In this document: positions 55,076 to 64,000 of the stretch, piece after piece
How positions within the stretch are numbered: the first letter of the stretch is position 1
How the letters are laid out: the number at the start of each line of letters is the position of its first letter
Origin: Streptacidiphilus anmyonensis
Lineage (GTDB): Bacteria; Actinomycetota; Actinomycetes; Streptomycetales; Streptomycetaceae
DNA: 64,000 nt
NCBI RefSeq assembly: GCF_000787855.1
Contig: NZ_BBPQ01000002.1
Span: 211,349-275,348 of the forward strand
Direction of reading: 5' to 3'
Made by a program: the position numbers and the translations under genes
Notes under the pieces: model-generated
What the model was told of the DNA's origin: nothing
Databases searched by the model: none
The model's input: the letters and a program-made list of their open reading frames with translations, nothing else

Positions 55076-56056
55076 TCAGCCGGCGACCATTTCCTCCGTC
55101 AGGCTCTGCTCGGTGTTCGGCAGCCCGAGTTCGCTCGCGCGCTTGTCCGCCATCGCCAGCAGGCGACGGATGCGGCCGGCGACGGCGTCCTTCGTCAGCG
55201 GCGGGTCGGCGAGGGAGCCCAGCTCCTCCAGCGACGCCTGCTTGTGCTCCATGCGCAACCGCCCGGCGGCGGCCAGATGCTCCGGCACGTCGTCGCCGAG
55301 GATCTCCAGCGCCCGCTGCACCCGCGCGCCCGCCGCGACCGCGGCCCGCGCCGAACGGCGCAGGTTCGCGTCGTCGAAGTTGGCCAGCCGGTTCGCCGTC
55401 GCCCGGACCTCGCGGCGCATGCGCCGCTCCTCCCAGGCGAGCACGGACTCGTGCGCACCCAGGCGCGTCAACAACGCGCCGATCGCATCACCGTCACGGA
55501 TGACCACCCGGTCCACGCCGCGGACCTCCCGGGCCTTCGCCGGGATGCCGAGCCGACGGGCCGCGCCGACCAGCGCGAGCGCCGCCTCCGAACCCGGGCA
55601 GGTGATCTCCAGTGAGGAGGAGCGGCCCGGCTCCGTCAGGGAGCCGTGCGCGAGGAACGCTCCCCGCCAGGCCGCCTCCGCGTCGCACGTCGCGCCGGAG
55701 ACAACCGCCGGGGGCAGACCCCGGATCGGGCGTCCGCGCCCGTCCACCAGACCCGTCTGCCGGGCCAGCAGATCGCCGTCCTTGACCACCCGCACCACGT
55801 ACCGGCTGCCGCGGCGCAGCCCGCCGGGGGCCATCACCACCAGGTCCGAGGAGTGTCCGAAGATCTCCAGCAGGTCCTTGCGCAGCCGCCTTGCCGCTAC
55901 CCCGGTGTCCAGCTCGGCCTCGATCACGATGCGTCCGCTCACGATGTGCAGACCGCCCGCGAAGCGGAGGATCGCCGACACCTCTGCCTTGCGGCAGCAA
56001 GCCCGGGTGACGGGAAGCCGACTGATTTCGTCCTTCACAGCTGCCGTCATCGCCAT
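55076..56056 (-). CDS. whiA: WhiA sporulation regulator
   Basis: 326 aa. Degenerate LAGLIDADG-type N-terminal domain ([65 protein letters not shown]) and a C-terminal HTH ([30 protein letters not shown]). Required for sporulation septation in Streptomyces. The ATG at 56056 ([12 protein letters not shown]) has AAGGA at good spacing; the second ATG at 56050 overlaps the yvcK stop (ATGA) and may also be used. Confidence 0.97.
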   Translation of the reverse strand: MAMTAAVKDEISRLPVTRACCRKAEVSAILRFAGGLHIVSGRIVIEAELDTGVAARRLRKDLLEIFGHSSDLVVMAPGGLRRGSRYVVRVVKDGDLLARQTGLVDGRGRPIRGLPPAVVSGATCDAEAAWRGAFLAHGSLTEPGRSSSLEITCPGSEAALALVGAARRLGIPAKAREVRGVDRVVIRDGDAIGALLTRLGAHESVLAWEERRMRREVRATANRLANFDDANLRRSARAAVAAGARVQRALEILGDDVPEHLAAAGRLRMEHKQASLEELGSLADPPLTKDAVAGRIRRLLAMADKRASELGLPNTEQSLTEEMVAG

Positions 56057-57087
56057 GGCGCGATCCTTCCATGCGTTCTGAAGATCCGGTCGTACGCTGC
56101 GGCCAGAAGCTCCGGGTCGTGTCGCGCGCCGTCGCTCGCCGCGACGGGCGCGAGGACGAGCTCGGCGCCGAGGCGCTTCGCCGCGTCCCGCAGGGCCTCG
56201 CAGTCCGCGACGGCGCCCACCGCCGCGGAGTCCGCGAGGACGAAGTCCAGCTCGACGCCGCGGGCGTGCTCCAGGAAGACCTCCAGGTGCCGCTGCGGCG
56301 AGAAGCCCTCGGTCTCGCCGGGCTGGGCGACCAGGTTGAGCGCCAGCACCTTGCGGGCCGGCGTCCCGGCCACCGCGTCGCGCAGCTGAGGGACCATCAG
56401 ATGCGGAAGGACGCTCGTGAACCAGGAACCGGGGCCGAGCACGACCCAGTCCGCGGCGTGCACCGCCTGCACCGCCTCGGGGACCGCGGGCGGATCCTCG
56501 GGCAGCAGCCTGATCGCCTCCACGGTACCCGGCGTCACGGCCACCTCGGCCTGGCCGTGGACGATGCTCAGCTCGTCGGGCTCCGCCGGGTCCAGCCCGC
56601 GCACGGCCGCCTCGATGTGCAGCGGGACGGCCGACATCGGCAGGACGCGCCCGTGCGCGCCCAGCAGCCGGCCGACCCACTCCAGCGCGGCGACCGGGTC
56701 CCCGAGCTTCTCCCACAGCGCGACGATCAGCAGGTTGCCCAGCGCGTGGCCGTGCAGCTCGCCGTCGCTCTGGAAGCGGTGCTGGATCACCTCGGACCAG
56801 GTGCGGCCCCACTCGTCGTCGCCGCAGAGCGCGGCGAGCGCCTTGCGCAGGTCGCCGGGCGGGAGGACCCCCAGCTCGTCGCGGAGCCGGCCGCTGGAGC
56901 CGCCGTCGTCCGCGACGGTGACCACGGCGGTCAGCTCGTCGGTGAGCCGCCGCAGGGCGCGCAGGGAGGCGGAGAGCCCTTGGCCGCCGCCGAGCGCCAC
57001 GATCCGCGGGGCGCGTCTGTCACGACGACGCGCCGCTCGGAACGCTCCGCCCGGCCCGCCGGCCGCGCCGCTGTAGCTTCCCGCCAA
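56047..57087 (-). CDS. yvcK: YvcK/gluconeogenesis-factor family protein
   Basis: 346 aa CofD-like nucleotide-binding protein. [15 protein letters not shown] at the N-terminus, [27 protein letters not shown], and GHALGNLLI are its signatures. Orthologues bind UDP-sugars and link carbon metabolism and cell-wall synthesis. An in-frame TAG lies four codons upstream, so the TTG at 57087 is the furthest possible start; no clear ribosome binding site was seen. Its end overlaps whiA. Confidence 0.92.
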   Translation of the reverse strand: MAGSYSGAAGGPGGAFRAARRRDRRAPRIVALGGGQGLSASLRALRRLTDELTAVVTVADDGGSSGRLRDELGVLPPGDLRKALAALCGDDEWGRTWSEVIQHRFQSDGELHGHALGNLLIVALWEKLGDPVAALEWVGRLLGAHGRVLPMSAVPLHIEAAVRGLDPAEPDELSIVHGQAEVAVTPGTVEAIRLLPEDPPAVPEAVQAVHAADWVVLGPGSWFTSVLPHLMVPQLRDAVAGTPARKVLALNLVAQPGETEGFSPQRHLEVFLEHARGVELDFVLADSAAVGAVADCEALRDAAKRLGAELVLAPVAASDGARHDPELLAAAYDRIFRTHGRIAPWR

Positions 57088-57151
57088 CCCGCGCCCCTAT
57101 CGCCTCAGCGTGGCGAGACGCGGCCCGGTTACCGCCCGTGCCGCCGCCTCG

Positions 57152-58060
57152 TCACTCACGCCCCATGTCCCGGTGGACGAGCACCGTCTCCAGGCCGTCG
57201 GCGATCAGGCGCTTGGCCAGCCGTTCCGACATCGCCACACTGCGGTGCTTTCCTCCGGTGCAGCCTACGGCAATCGTCATATAGCGCTTGCCCTCGCGGC
57301 GATAGCCCTCGGTGACGATCCGCAGCAGTTCCGCGTAGCCGTTGAGGAACTCCTTGGCGCCCGGCTGGTCGAAGACGTAGCGGGCGACCTCCTCGTCGGT
57401 GCCGGTGTGGGCGCGCAGCTCCGGGACCCAGTGCGGGTTCGGCAGGAAGCGGCAGTCCACGACCAGGTCGGCGTCGACCGGCAGGCCGTACTTGAAGCCG
57501 AAGGACATCACCGTGGCCCGCAGCTCCGGCTCCTCGTCGTCGGCGAAGTGCGCGTCCATCTTGGCGCGCAGCTCGTGCACGTTGAGGTTGGAGGTGTCGA
57601 TCACGAGGTCGGCCTCGCCGCGCAGCTCGCGCAGCAGCTCGCGCTCGCGCTCGATGCCGTCGACGATCCGGCCCTCGCCCTGGAGCGGGTGCGGGCGGCG
57701 GACGTTCTCGAAGCGGCGCACCAGCGCCTCGTCGGACGCCTCCAGGAAGACGACGCGCAGGCGCACGCCGCCCTTCTCCAGATCGTCCAGGGCGGTGCGC
57801 AGGTCGTCGAAGAAGCTGCGTCCGCGCACGTCCACGACGGCGCTTATCCGGGCCACCGCGCCCTGGGAGCGCGCACCGAGGTCGACCATGGTCGGTATCA
57901 ACGCCGGCGGCAGGTTGTCGACCACGAACCAGCCGAGGTCCTCCAGGCACTTCGCGGCCGTGCTGCGGCCGGCCCCCGACATCCCCGAGATGATCACCAG
58001 CTCGGGCACCTCGGAACTGTCCTGTGGCTCGGTCTGCACCAGCCTCTCAGGCGTACTCAC
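57152..58060 (-). CDS. rapZ: RapZ, RNase adaptor / nucleotide-binding protein
   Basis: 302 aa from GTG 58060. Walker A GMSGAGRST near residues 26-34, WFVVDNLPPALI, and the C-terminal regulatory half with VGCTGGKHRSVAMSERLAKRL and HRDMGRE. In E. coli RapZ controls GlcN6P synthase mRNA decay; in Streptomyces the role is less clear. GGGGAG six bases before 58060 favours that start; a GTG at 58084 is possible. Confidence 0.93.
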   Translation of the reverse strand: MSTPERLVQTEPQDSSEVPELVIISGMSGAGRSTAAKCLEDLGWFVVDNLPPALIPTMVDLGARSQGAVARISAVVDVRGRSFFDDLRTALDDLEKGGVRLRVVFLEASDEALVRRFENVRRPHPLQGEGRIVDGIERERELLRELRGEADLVIDTSNLNVHELRAKMDAHFADDEEPELRATVMSFGFKYGLPVDADLVVDCRFLPNPHWVPELRAHTGTDEEVARYVFDQPGAKEFLNGYAELLRIVTEGYRREGKRYMTIAVGCTGGKHRSVAMSERLAKRLIADGLETVLVHRDMGRE

Positions 58061-58111
58061 TTCTTTCTCCCCGCTTTCGGTCACATCAGTACAAACAACG
58101 CGCGCGGTCGC

Positions 58112-60097
58112 CTAGGGCTTCCCCTTATCACTCTCCGGAGTGACCAGACTCTCAGGAGTGACGCCCATGATGTCCGACTCTTCCATAATCTCGCCCGTCG
58201 CCATGTTCACCGCCGGAGCGCCCGGTGTACGTGAGGCCAACGCTGCGGCAACGGCCTCCGCCGTACGGCGTCCCACGCCGGGAACGTCGCAGATCTCGTC
58301 GATCGTCGCCGCCCTCAGCTTCTTCAGCGAGCCGAAGTGCTTCAGCAGGGCCTGACGCCTGGTCTCCCCGAGACCGGGAACGGAGTCGAGAGCGCTGCTC
58401 GTGGCGCGCTTGCCCCGCTTCTGGCGCTGGTAGGCGATGGCGAAGCGGTGCGCCTCGTCGCGCACGCGCTGCAACAGGTAGAGCCCCTCGCTGGAGCGGG
58501 GCAGGACCACCGGGTCGTCGTCGTCCGGCAGCCAGACCTCCTCCAGGCGCTTGGCCAGGCCACAGAGTGCCACATCGGTGACGCCGACCTCCATCAGCGC
58601 CTGCTGCGCGGCGGCGACCTGCGGCTGGCCGCCGTCGACGACGATCAGCTGCGGCGGGTAGGCGAAGCGCCGGGCCCTGCCCGTCTCTTCGTCCTTGGCC
58701 GGCGCCTGCTCCTGGTGCTTGAAGCGGCGGGTGATCACCTCGCGCATGGAGCGGACGTCGTCCTGGCCTTCGAAGCTCTTGATCGAGAAGCGCCGGTACT
58801 CGGACTTGCGCGCGAGCCCGTCCTCGAAGACGACCATGGACGCGACCACGTCCTGGCCCTGGAGATGCGAGATGTCGTAGCACTCGATGCGCAGCGGCGC
58901 GCTCTCCAGCCCGAGCGCGTCGGCGATCTCCTGGAGGGCGACGCTGCGGGTGGTGAGATCGGCGGCGCGCTTGGTCTTGTGCAGGGCCAGCGCCTGCGCC
59001 GCGTTGCGCTCCACCGTCGTCATCAGCTCGCGCTTGTCGCCGCGCTGCGGGACCCGCAGATCCACCCGGCTGCCGCGCCGCTCCGCGAGCCACGTCAGTA
59101 CCGGCTCGACCGGCTCCGGCAGCGCGGGCACCAGCACCTCGCGCGGGACGCCCTCGCCGCGCTCCTCGCCGTAGAGCTGGAGCAGCGCGTGCTCGACCAG
59201 GGACGCGGTGTCGATCTGCTCGACCTTGTCCGTCACCCAGCCGCGCTGCCCGCGCACCCGGCCCCCGCGCACGTGGAAGATCTGCACGGCCGCCTCCAGC
59301 TCGTCCTCGGCGAGGGCGAACAGGTCGGCGTCGGTGCCGTCGCCGAGGACGACGGCGTTCTTCTCCATCGCGCGCTTGAGCGCCTCTATGTCGTCGCGCA
59401 GCCGGGCGGCCTTCTCGTACTCCATCTCCATGGCCGCCTCGCGCATCTGGGCCTCCAGGCGCTTGACGTAGGTGCCGGCGTGGCCGGCCATGAAGTCGCA
59501 GAACTCCTCCGCGAGTTCGCGGTGCTCCTCGGGGGAGATCCGCCCGACGCAGGGCGCGGAGCACTTGCCGATGTAGCCGAGCAGGCACGGCCGCCCGATC
59601 TGCTCGGCCCGCTTGAACACCCCGGCGGAGCAGGTGCGGACGGGGAAGACGCGCAGCATCAGGTCGAGCGTCTCGCGGATCGCCCAGGCGTGCCCGTAGG
59701 GCCCGAAGTACCGCACGCCCTTCTTCTTGGACCCGCGCATCACCTGGGCGCGCGGGAACTCCTCGTTCAGCGTGACGGCGAGGAAGGGGTAGCTCTTGTC
59801 GTCCCGGTACTTCACGTTGAAGCGCGGGTCGAACTCCTTGATCCAGGTGTACTCCAGCTGGAGCGCCTCGACCTCGGTGCCGACCACCGTCCACTCGACG
59901 GACGCGGCCGTCGTCACCATCTGCCGCGTCCGCGGGTGCAGGTTCGCCAGATCCTGGAAGTAGCTCGCCAGCCGCTGGCGCAGGCTCTTCGCCTTGCCGA
60001 CGTAGATCACGCGCGAGTCGGCGTCGCGGAACTTGTAGACCCCGGGCGAGTCCGGAATCTGCCCGGGCGCGGGACGGTAGGTGGACGGGTCGGCCAT
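58112..60097 (-). CDS. uvrC: UvrC excinuclease subunit
   Basis: 661 aa. GIY-YIG nuclease ([30 protein letters not shown]), UVR motif ([24 protein letters not shown]), RNase H-like nuclease ([24 protein letters not shown]) and two helix-hairpin-helix motifs ([39 protein letters not shown]). Makes both incisions in nucleotide-excision repair. TACGGT lies six bases before the ATG at 60097, so the transcript may be leaderless. Confidence 0.97.
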   Translation of the reverse strand: MADPSTYRPAPGQIPDSPGVYKFRDADSRVIYVGKAKSLRQRLASYFQDLANLHPRTRQMVTTAASVEWTVVGTEVEALQLEYTWIKEFDPRFNVKYRDDKSYPFLAVTLNEEFPRAQVMRGSKKKGVRYFGPYGHAWAIRETLDLMLRVFPVRTCSAGVFKRAEQIGRPCLLGYIGKCSAPCVGRISPEEHRELAEEFCDFMAGHAGTYVKRLEAQMREAAMEMEYEKAARLRDDIEALKRAMEKNAVVLGDGTDADLFALAEDELEAAVQIFHVRGGRVRGQRGWVTDKVEQIDTASLVEHALLQLYGEERGEGVPREVLVPALPEPVEPVLTWLAERRGSRVDLRVPQRGDKRELMTTVERNAAQALALHKTKRAADLTTRSVALQEIADALGLESAPLRIECYDISHLQGQDVVASMVVFEDGLARKSEYRRFSIKSFEGQDDVRSMREVITRRFKHQEQAPAKDEETGRARRFAYPPQLIVVDGGQPQVAAAQQALMEVGVTDVALCGLAKRLEEVWLPDDDDPVVLPRSSEGLYLLQRVRDEAHRFAIAYQRQKRGKRATSSALDSVPGLGETRRQALLKHFGSLKKLRAATIDEICDVPGVGRRTAEAVAAALASRTPGAPAVNMATGEIMEESDIMGVTPESLVTPESDKGKP

Positions 60098-60103
60098 GCC
60101 CCT

Positions 60104-60109
60104 ACCGTA
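60104..60109 (-). promoter_or_regulatory. -10 element TACGGT, leaderless promoter of uvrC
   Basis: On the minus strand TACGGT ends six bases before the uvrC ATG. Confidence 0.45.
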
Positions 60110-60205
60110 CCGACCAGGAGTGACGACGGAGTCGCGTCCCGTGTGCGATCTCTGTCCCGGCTTCGTCCGGGACTGGTCCGGGTTTGGTCCGGGCGCCAGG
60201 AGTCC

Positions 60206-60757
60206 TCAGGCCGGATACGGGTGGAAGGCCACTGTGGGAATGGGGAAGCCGAGCGGTTCGGGCAGCGGGATGGGCTGCCCGAAGACGCCCTGGGCGTGCT
60301 CGGTGTAGACGCCGTCGACGAGATGCAGGACCAGCCAGGTGCCGTCGCGCGGGTCGACGATCACATAGACCGGGATGCCCGCGCGCTCGTACGCCGCACG
60401 CTTGTCCTCGTAGTCGCGCTTGGCCGCGCCGCGCCCCGCACTCACCGTCTCGACCACCGCCCGGACGATCGCGGCCGGCCAGTCGCGAACGTCCTCCGGG
60501 ATGTCGTCGCCGTGGGCGATCGCTACGTCGGGCCGGGGCTTGTCGGTGGGGCCGATGTCGATCCCGCGTTCCGAGAACGCCTGGAACGGCTCGGGGGTCG
60601 TGCGTACGAAGACCCGGCCAGGGACGTCGTGCAGGTGCGTGGGGTTCGCCTGCATCACGATCTGCGAGTCGAGCAGCTCCGCCCAGGCGCCGCCCGGCAG
60701 TTCCAGCTCGTCCCACAGGCGCAGGATCTCCCGCTCCTCGTCGCCCTGGTAGGTCAT
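60206..60757 (-). CDS. Uma2-family (DUF820) putative endonuclease
   Basis: 183 aa. The PD-(D/E)XK-like Uma2 fold is marked by RPDVAIAHGDDIPE, AIVRAVVETVS and DYEDKRAAYERAGIPVYVIVDPRDGTWLVLHLVDG. The catalytic set (D in PDVAI, E in ETVS, K in DKRAAY) is complete. Function in the cell is unknown; the family is abundant in cyanobacteria and actinobacteria. Divergent from the small ORF before tuf. Confidence 0.88.
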   Translation of the reverse strand: MTYQGDEEREILRLWDELELPGGAWAELLDSQIVMQANPTHLHDVPGRVFVRTTPEPFQAFSERGIDIGPTDKPRPDVAIAHGDDIPEDVRDWPAAIVRAVVETVSAGRGAAKRDYEDKRAAYERAGIPVYVIVDPRDGTWLVLHLVDGVYTEHAQGVFGQPIPLPEPLGFPIPTVAFHPYPA

Positions 60758-60763
60758 GTCCTC

Positions 60764-60769
60764 AGAATA
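60764..60769 (-). promoter_or_regulatory. -10 element TATTCT of the Uma2 gene
   Basis: On the minus strand TATTCT ends six bases before the ATG at 60757. The intervening GAGGAC could also act as a weak ribosome binding site on a longer transcript. Confidence 0.45.
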
Positions 60770-60823
60770 GCCACGCCGAAAACCGTTGGCGTCCGGCACT
60801 GGCCGGACGGCACGATGGTGCGC

Positions 60824-60952
60824 ATGTTCCGGTACGCCATCGCCCAGTTCCCCGCAGTCGCGGGCGCGATGGCTGCTGCCCTGACGCAGGCGGGCGCAGC
60901 GCTCACCGCTGCCACCGCAGCCGCAGCCGCCTTCGGCGGCGCGCGAAGCTGA
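60824..60952 (+). CDS. Possible 42-aa leader peptide upstream of tuf
   Basis: ATG 60824 (or 60815) opens a 42-residue Ala-rich peptide (19 of 42 are Ala; FRYAIAQFPAVAGAMAAALTQ and following). CACGAT ends seven bases before ATG 60824, close to the leaderless pattern. Its TGA (60950-60952) touches the base of the hairpin that starts at 60951 in the tuf leader, the geometry of a leader peptide whose translation could melt or permit a downstream structure. No homologue recognised; low certainty that it is translated. Confidence 0.35.
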   Translation: MFRYAIAQFPAVAGAMAAALTQAGAALTAATAAAAAFGGARS

Positions 60953-61015
60953 CCTTCCCCGGGCCGTCTCCCCGGGACCTCTGCCGGGGAAGGTCGGCCC
61001 CGCCCTTGAGGTCCC
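60951..61015 (+). promoter_or_regulatory. Structured tuf leader, possible pseudoknot
   Basis: Stem A: GACCTTCCCCGG (60951-60962) pairs with CCGGGGAAGGTC (60984-60995), 12 perfect bp. The loop of A contains GGGACCTC (60974-60981), which pairs perfectly with GAGGTCCC (61008-61015). Loop-to-downstream pairing is an H-type pseudoknot. The structure ends 33 bases before the tuf ATG. No known riboswitch class was recognised. Confidence 0.55.
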
Positions 61016-61048
61016 GTCAGGAGCGAACTCCCGGAGAAGAGAAACGTC

Positions 61049-62230
61049 ATGGCCAAGCAGGCCTTCGTGCGGACCAAGCCGCACCTCAACATCGGCACCA
61101 TGGGTCACGTCGACCACGGCAAGACCACCCTCACCGCCGCCATCACCAAGGTGCTCGCCGAGCACGGCGGCGCGGCCTTCGTGCCGTTCGACCGGATCGA
61201 CCGCGCCCCGGAGGAGGCCGCCCGCGGCATCACCATCAACATCGCGCACGTCGAGTACGAGACGGCCACCCGGCACTACGCCCACGTCGACATGCCCGGC
61301 CACGCCGACTTCGTGAAGAACATGATCACCGGCGCGGCCCAGCTGGACGGCGCCATCCTCGTGGTCTCCGCGCAGGACGGCGTGATGCCGCAGACGTCCG
61401 AGCACGTGCTGCTGGCCCGCCAGGTCGGCGTCGAGCACGTCGTCGTCGCGCTGAACAAGGCCGACGCCGGCGACCCGGAGCTGCTGGACCTGGTCGAGCT
61501 GGAGGTGCGCGAGCTGCTCACCGCCCACGGCTACGACGGCGCGGGGCTGCCGGTCGTGCGGGTGTCCGGGCTGCGGGCGCTGGAGGGCGACCCGGTCTGG
61601 TCGGCGGCGCTGCTGGAGCTGCTGGACGCCGTGGACGCGTACGTGCCCACGCCCGTCCGGTACACCGACGCGCCGTTCCTGATGCCGGTCGAGAACGTGC
61701 TGACCATCACCGGCCGCGGCACGGTGGTGACCGGCGCGGTCGAGCGCGGCACCGTGCGGATGGGCGACCGGGTCGACGTCCTCGGCTACGGCTCGGAGCT
61801 GTCCTCCGTCGTCACCGGGGTGGAGACCTTCGGCCGCACCATGGAGAGCGCGGAGGCGGGCGACAACGTCGCCCTGCTGCTGCGCGGCGTCCAGCGCGGC
61901 CAGGTCCGGCGCGGGATGGTCGTCGCCTCGGCCGGGAGCGCCTCGGTGCACCGGGTGTTCACCGCCCGCGTGCACCTGCTCTCCGGGGCGGACGGCGGCC
62001 GCCGCACGCCCATCACCAGCGGCTACCGCCCGCAGTTCTACCTGCGGACCGGTGACGTCGTCGGCGACGTGCTGCTGCCGGACGGCGTCGGGGTCGCGCT
62101 GCCGGGCGAGACGGTGGAGCTGACGGTGACGCTCGGTCAGGCCGTGCCGCTGGAGCCGGGGCTCGGCTTCGCGGTCCGCGAGGGCGGCCGCACCGTCGCC
62201 GCGGGCGCGGTCGCGGAGATCGTCGAGTAG
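61049..62230 (+). CDS. tuf: Divergent extra elongation factor Tu
   Basis: 393 aa complete EF-Tu. [11 protein letters not shown] (residues 19-29), [14 protein letters not shown] switch [13 protein letters not shown] switch II (Met where standard EF-Tu has Cys), NKAD 136-139. The domain 2/3 sequence ([47 protein letters not shown]) differs clearly from the standard streptomycete EF-Tu1 and resembles the tuf3 class. It stands alone, not with fusA/rpsL, so it is a second copy. GGAG (61033-61036) precedes the ATG at 61049. Whether it functions in translation, stress or antibiotic resistance is unknown. Confidence 0.93.
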   Translation: MAKQAFVRTKPHLNIGTMGHVDHGKTTLTAAITKVLAEHGGAAFVPFDRIDRAPEEAARGITINIAHVEYETATRHYAHVDMPGHADFVKNMITGAAQLDGAILVVSAQDGVMPQTSEHVLLARQVGVEHVVVALNKADAGDPELLDLVELEVRELLTAHGYDGAGLPVVRVSGLRALEGDPVWSAALLELLDAVDAYVPTPVRYTDAPFLMPVENVLTITGRGTVVTGAVERGTVRMGDRVDVLGYGSELSSVVTGVETFGRTMESAEAGDNVALLLRGVQRGQVRRGMVVASAGSASVHRVFTARVHLLSGADGGRRTPITSGYRPQFYLRTGDVVGDVLLPDGVGVALPGETVELTVTLGQAVPLEPGLGFAVREGGRTVAAGAVAEIVE

Positions 62231-62255
62231 CGCGGCTCGAAGGGCGCGTCACGCA

Positions 62256-62298
62256 CGTGCAGGCCGGACAGTGCGAACAGCGCTGTCCGGCCTGCACG
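62256..62298 (+). terminator. Terminator of tuf
   Basis: A perfect 16-bp stem CGTGCAGGCCGGACAG / CTGTCCGGCCTGCACG with an 11-nt loop, 25 bases past the tuf stop. Confidence 0.85.
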
Positions 62299-62307
62299 GA
62301 GCACTCG

Positions 62308-62347
62308 GCCGCACGGGCTCGTATCCCCCGATCCGAGCCCGTGCGGC
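62308..62347. terminator. Second tandem hairpin after tuf
   Basis: A perfect 14-bp stem GCCGCACGGGCTCG / CGAGCCCGTGCGGC with a 12-nt loop, only nine bases after the first. A back-up terminator or a structured element. Confidence 0.65.
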
Positions 62348-62581
62348 GGCGTTCCGACGCCCCGGAGCGTGCACCGAGCTTCCGGCGATCCCCCGCCTCG
62401 GTGCCATGGCGACGTCGGGGCACGCCCATGCCCCCGTCTGGCCGGCCGACGCTCCCCCCGGACCGTCGGCCGGGCCGATGACGCAATATTCCCCGCACAC
62501 GCCAACGGATCACCAACAGCCCACACGCCCGGATGCGAAACCGCAGTTGGGCGCGGGTCGGCCGCAGTCGAACCGGACTGT

Positions 62582-62587
62582 TAGCAT
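62582..62587 (+). promoter_or_regulatory. Candidate -10 TAGCAT for the SARP gene
   Basis: TAGCAT lies 55 bp before the ATG at 62643. The same hexamer precedes the PucR-family gene. No clear -35 was seen. Confidence 0.3.
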
Positions 62588-62642
62588 CCTTCGCGCCTCC
62601 CGTTGCGCGCACCAGGTCGCCGGGCGAGGTGAGGGGTGGGAG

Positions 62643-64000
62643 ATGCGATTCGGGCTGCTCGGGCCGCTCATGGTCGAGGGTGCGGCGGGCACAGTGCCGC
62701 TGACCTCGCCCAAGGGGAGGCTGCTGCTCGGCGCGCTGCTGCTGCGCGCCAACGAGACAGTGCCGACGCACGGCCTGCTCGACGCGCTGTGGGGCGACGC
62801 CGTGCCGCCGACCGCGCGCGCCTCGCTGCAGAACCACGTCGCCCGGCTGCGCGGCCTGTTCGGCCCGGCCGAGCAGGACCGCGTCCGCACCACCGCCTCC
62901 GGCTACCTGATCCGGGTCGAGCGGGGCGAGTTGGACCTCGAGGAGTTCCAACGCCGCGCCGAGGGCGCCCGCCTGGCCCGGCTCGACCGCGACTGGGAGG
63001 CCGTCAGCCGCGAGGCCGCGGCCGCCCTGCGGCTGTGGCGCGGACGGCTGTTGGAGGACCTCCCGTCGCTCGCCGAGGCGGAGGCCGCCGACACCTTCCA
63101 GCACGCGCTGGAGAACTCCCGGCTCCAGCTGCGCTCCTGGCGGGCCGCCGCCGAGCTGCGCTCGGGCCGCCACCACGACCTCATCCCGGAACTGACCAGC
63201 TGGGCCGCGGAGCACCCGCTGGCGGAGGAGCTCCAACGCCACCTGATGACCGCGCTGCTGCGCGACGGCCGCCGGCCGGAGTCGCTCGACGTGTACGGCC
63301 GCCTGCGGCTGCGCCTGAGCGAGGAGTTGGGCGTCGACCCGGGCGCGGCCGTGCAGGAGGTCTACCTCCAGGCCCTCGCCGAGGACGCCCCGGCTGCTCC
63401 GGACACGCCGACGGCCTCCGCGGCGAAGACCGACCGGCCTCCGGCGACCCCTCCCGCGAGGTGCCAACTCCCCGCCGAGGCCCGCGCGTTCACCGGACGT
63501 GAGGCGGAGGTCGAGCGGCTCCTCGACTGCGCGCGCCAGGCCGTGGACGGGGACGAGACCGGCTGGGCCGTGGTCGCCGCCGTCGACGGCATGGCCGGGG
63601 TCGGCAAGTCGGCCCTGGCCGTCCACGTCGCACAGCAGGTGCGCGCGGACTTCCCCGACGGCCAGCTCTTCCTCGACCTGCGCGGCTGGACCCCCAACGC
63701 CGCGCCGATGAGCACCGCGGAGGCCCTCGACGCGCTGCTGCGCTCGCTCGACGTGCCGCCGCAGACGATCTCCAAGGACCCGGCCGAGCGCGCCGTCCAG
63801 CTCCGCGACCGCCTCGCCGGGACCCGGACGCTGATCGTCCTCGACAACGCGCTCAGCAGCGCCCAGATCCGGCCCCTGCTCCCGGCCTCCTCCCGCTGCC
63901 TGGTGCTGGTGACCAGCCGCAAACGACTCACCGGGCTGGACGACTCGCACGCCGTGTCGCTGCGCGTGCTGAGCGAACCCGACGCGTTGACGCTGCTGCG
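62643..64000 (+). CDS. AfsR/SARP-family regulator, cut by the window end
   Basis: At least 452 codons, open to the end of the window with no stop. Residues about 1-95: OmpR-type DNA-binding domain (RFGLLGPLMVEGAAGTVPLTSPKGRLLLGALLL...LLDALWGDAVPPTARASLQNHVARLR). Residues about 95-245: bacterial transcriptional activation domain (DLEEFQRRAEGARLARLDRDW ... LRLRLSEELGVDPGAAVQEVY). Then an NB-ARC ATPase with Walker A GMAGVGKSAL and Walker B TLIVLDNAL. AfsR-like proteins of this architecture activate antibiotic gene clusters. GGGTGGGAG directly precedes the ATG. No TPR tail is visible because of truncation. Confidence 0.9.
   Translation, partial: MRFGLLGPLMVEGAAGTVPLTSPKGRLLLGALLLRANETVPTHGLLDALWGDAVPPTARASLQNHVARLRGLFGPAEQDRVRTTASGYLIRVERGELDLEEFQRRAEGARLARLDRDWEAVSREAAAALRLWRGRLLEDLPSLAEAEAADTFQHALENSRLQLRSWRAAAELRSGRHHDLIPELTSWAAEHPLAEELQRHLMTALLRDGRRPESLDVYGRLRLRLSEELGVDPGAAVQEVYLQALAEDAPAAPDTPTASAAKTDRPPATPPARCQLPAEARAFTGREAEVERLLDCARQAVDGDETGWAVVAAVDGMAGVGKSALAVHVAQQVRADFPDGQLFLDLRGWTPNAAPMSTAEALDALLRSLDVPPQTISKDPAERAVQLRDRLAGTRTLIVLDNALSSAQIRPLLPASSRCLVLVTSRKRLTGLDDSHAVSLRVLSEPDALTLL

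Larger units (their letters stand above)
62231..62642. other. 412-bp tuf/SARP intergenic region
   Basis: No gene was found. It holds two strong tandem hairpins (62256-62298 and 62308-62347), then a GC-rich stretch with no recognised feature, and a TAGCAT -10 candidate at 62582-62587, 55 nt before the SARP start. Confidence 0.5.

Noticed and set aside
60206..61975. A continuous minus-strand frame joining the Uma2 gene to sequence opposite tuf
   Set aside because: The upstream part is antisense to EF-Tu and not protein-like; the Uma2 start at 60757 is well placed.

Overview
This 64 kb window is very GC-rich, gene-dense actinobacterial chromosome. WhiA, a SARP-type regulator, a class-E-sortase substrate (LAETG), an RbpA-family protein, OpcA and the gene order suf - ctaA/ctaB - tkt-tal-zwf-opcA-pgl - rbpA/secG/tpi/pgk/gap - whiA/yvcK/rapZ/uvrC all point to the family Streptomycetaceae (Streptomyces, Kitasatospora or Streptacidiphilus). 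The genus cannot be fixed from sequence alone. No rRNA, tRNA, CRISPR array, insertion sequence or prophage was recognised.

Layout. (1) 0.1-17 kb, mixed accessory: an extra type I methionine aminopeptidase divergent from a small XRE regulator across two palindromes; a 3-hydroxyisobutyrate-dehydrogenase-like enzyme; a CHAP-like hydrolase; the proline catabolic genes (PRODH, P5C dehydrogenase) divergent from a PucR-type regulator; a TetR/permease pair; a zinc-ribbon protein; an acyltransferase; an acidic protein of unknown function; an MFS exporter. (2) 17-27.5 kb: two membrane proteins, then the suf operon (sufR-B-D-Rieske-C-S-U-sufT-like), almost every junction a 4-nt stop/start overlap, with a SufR-type operator on the sufR start; then a divergent ABC exporter. 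(3) 27.6-36.8 kb: a block that looks inserted between the ABC exporter and ctaA, carrying a beta-helix protein, UDP-glucose dehydrogenase, GalE, a cellulose-synthase-like GT2 membrane glycosyltransferase, a UDP-glucuronate-decarboxylase-like enzyme and a thioester-domain LAETG surface protein. Together these could make UDP-glucuronate and UDP-xylose and polymerise or display a cell-surface glycan. (4) 36.9-46.3 kb: heme A synthase, heme O synthase, then translationally coupled pentose-phosphate genes. (5) 46.3-50.7 kb: accessory VapBC, GNAT, APC permease, a hypothetical protein and a PadR regulator, where streptomycetes usually carry pgi. (6) 50.7-60.1 kb: RbpA paralogue, secG, glycolytic tpi-pgk-gap, then whiA-yvcK-rapZ-uvrC. 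(7) 60.2-64 kb: a Uma2-family protein, a possible leader peptide and structured leader in front of a divergent extra EF-Tu, and an AfsR/SARP-family regulator running off the window.

Across the window at least ten genes have a TANNNT -10 hexamer 5-8 nt before the start codon and little or no ribosome binding site, the signature of leaderless mRNAs. Most other genes are joined by ATGA or GTGA overlaps. Strong perfect hairpins mark many transcript ends. The most interesting places are the tuf leader (60.8-61.05 kb), the polysaccharide block, and the twin-palindrome XRE/MetAP junction.
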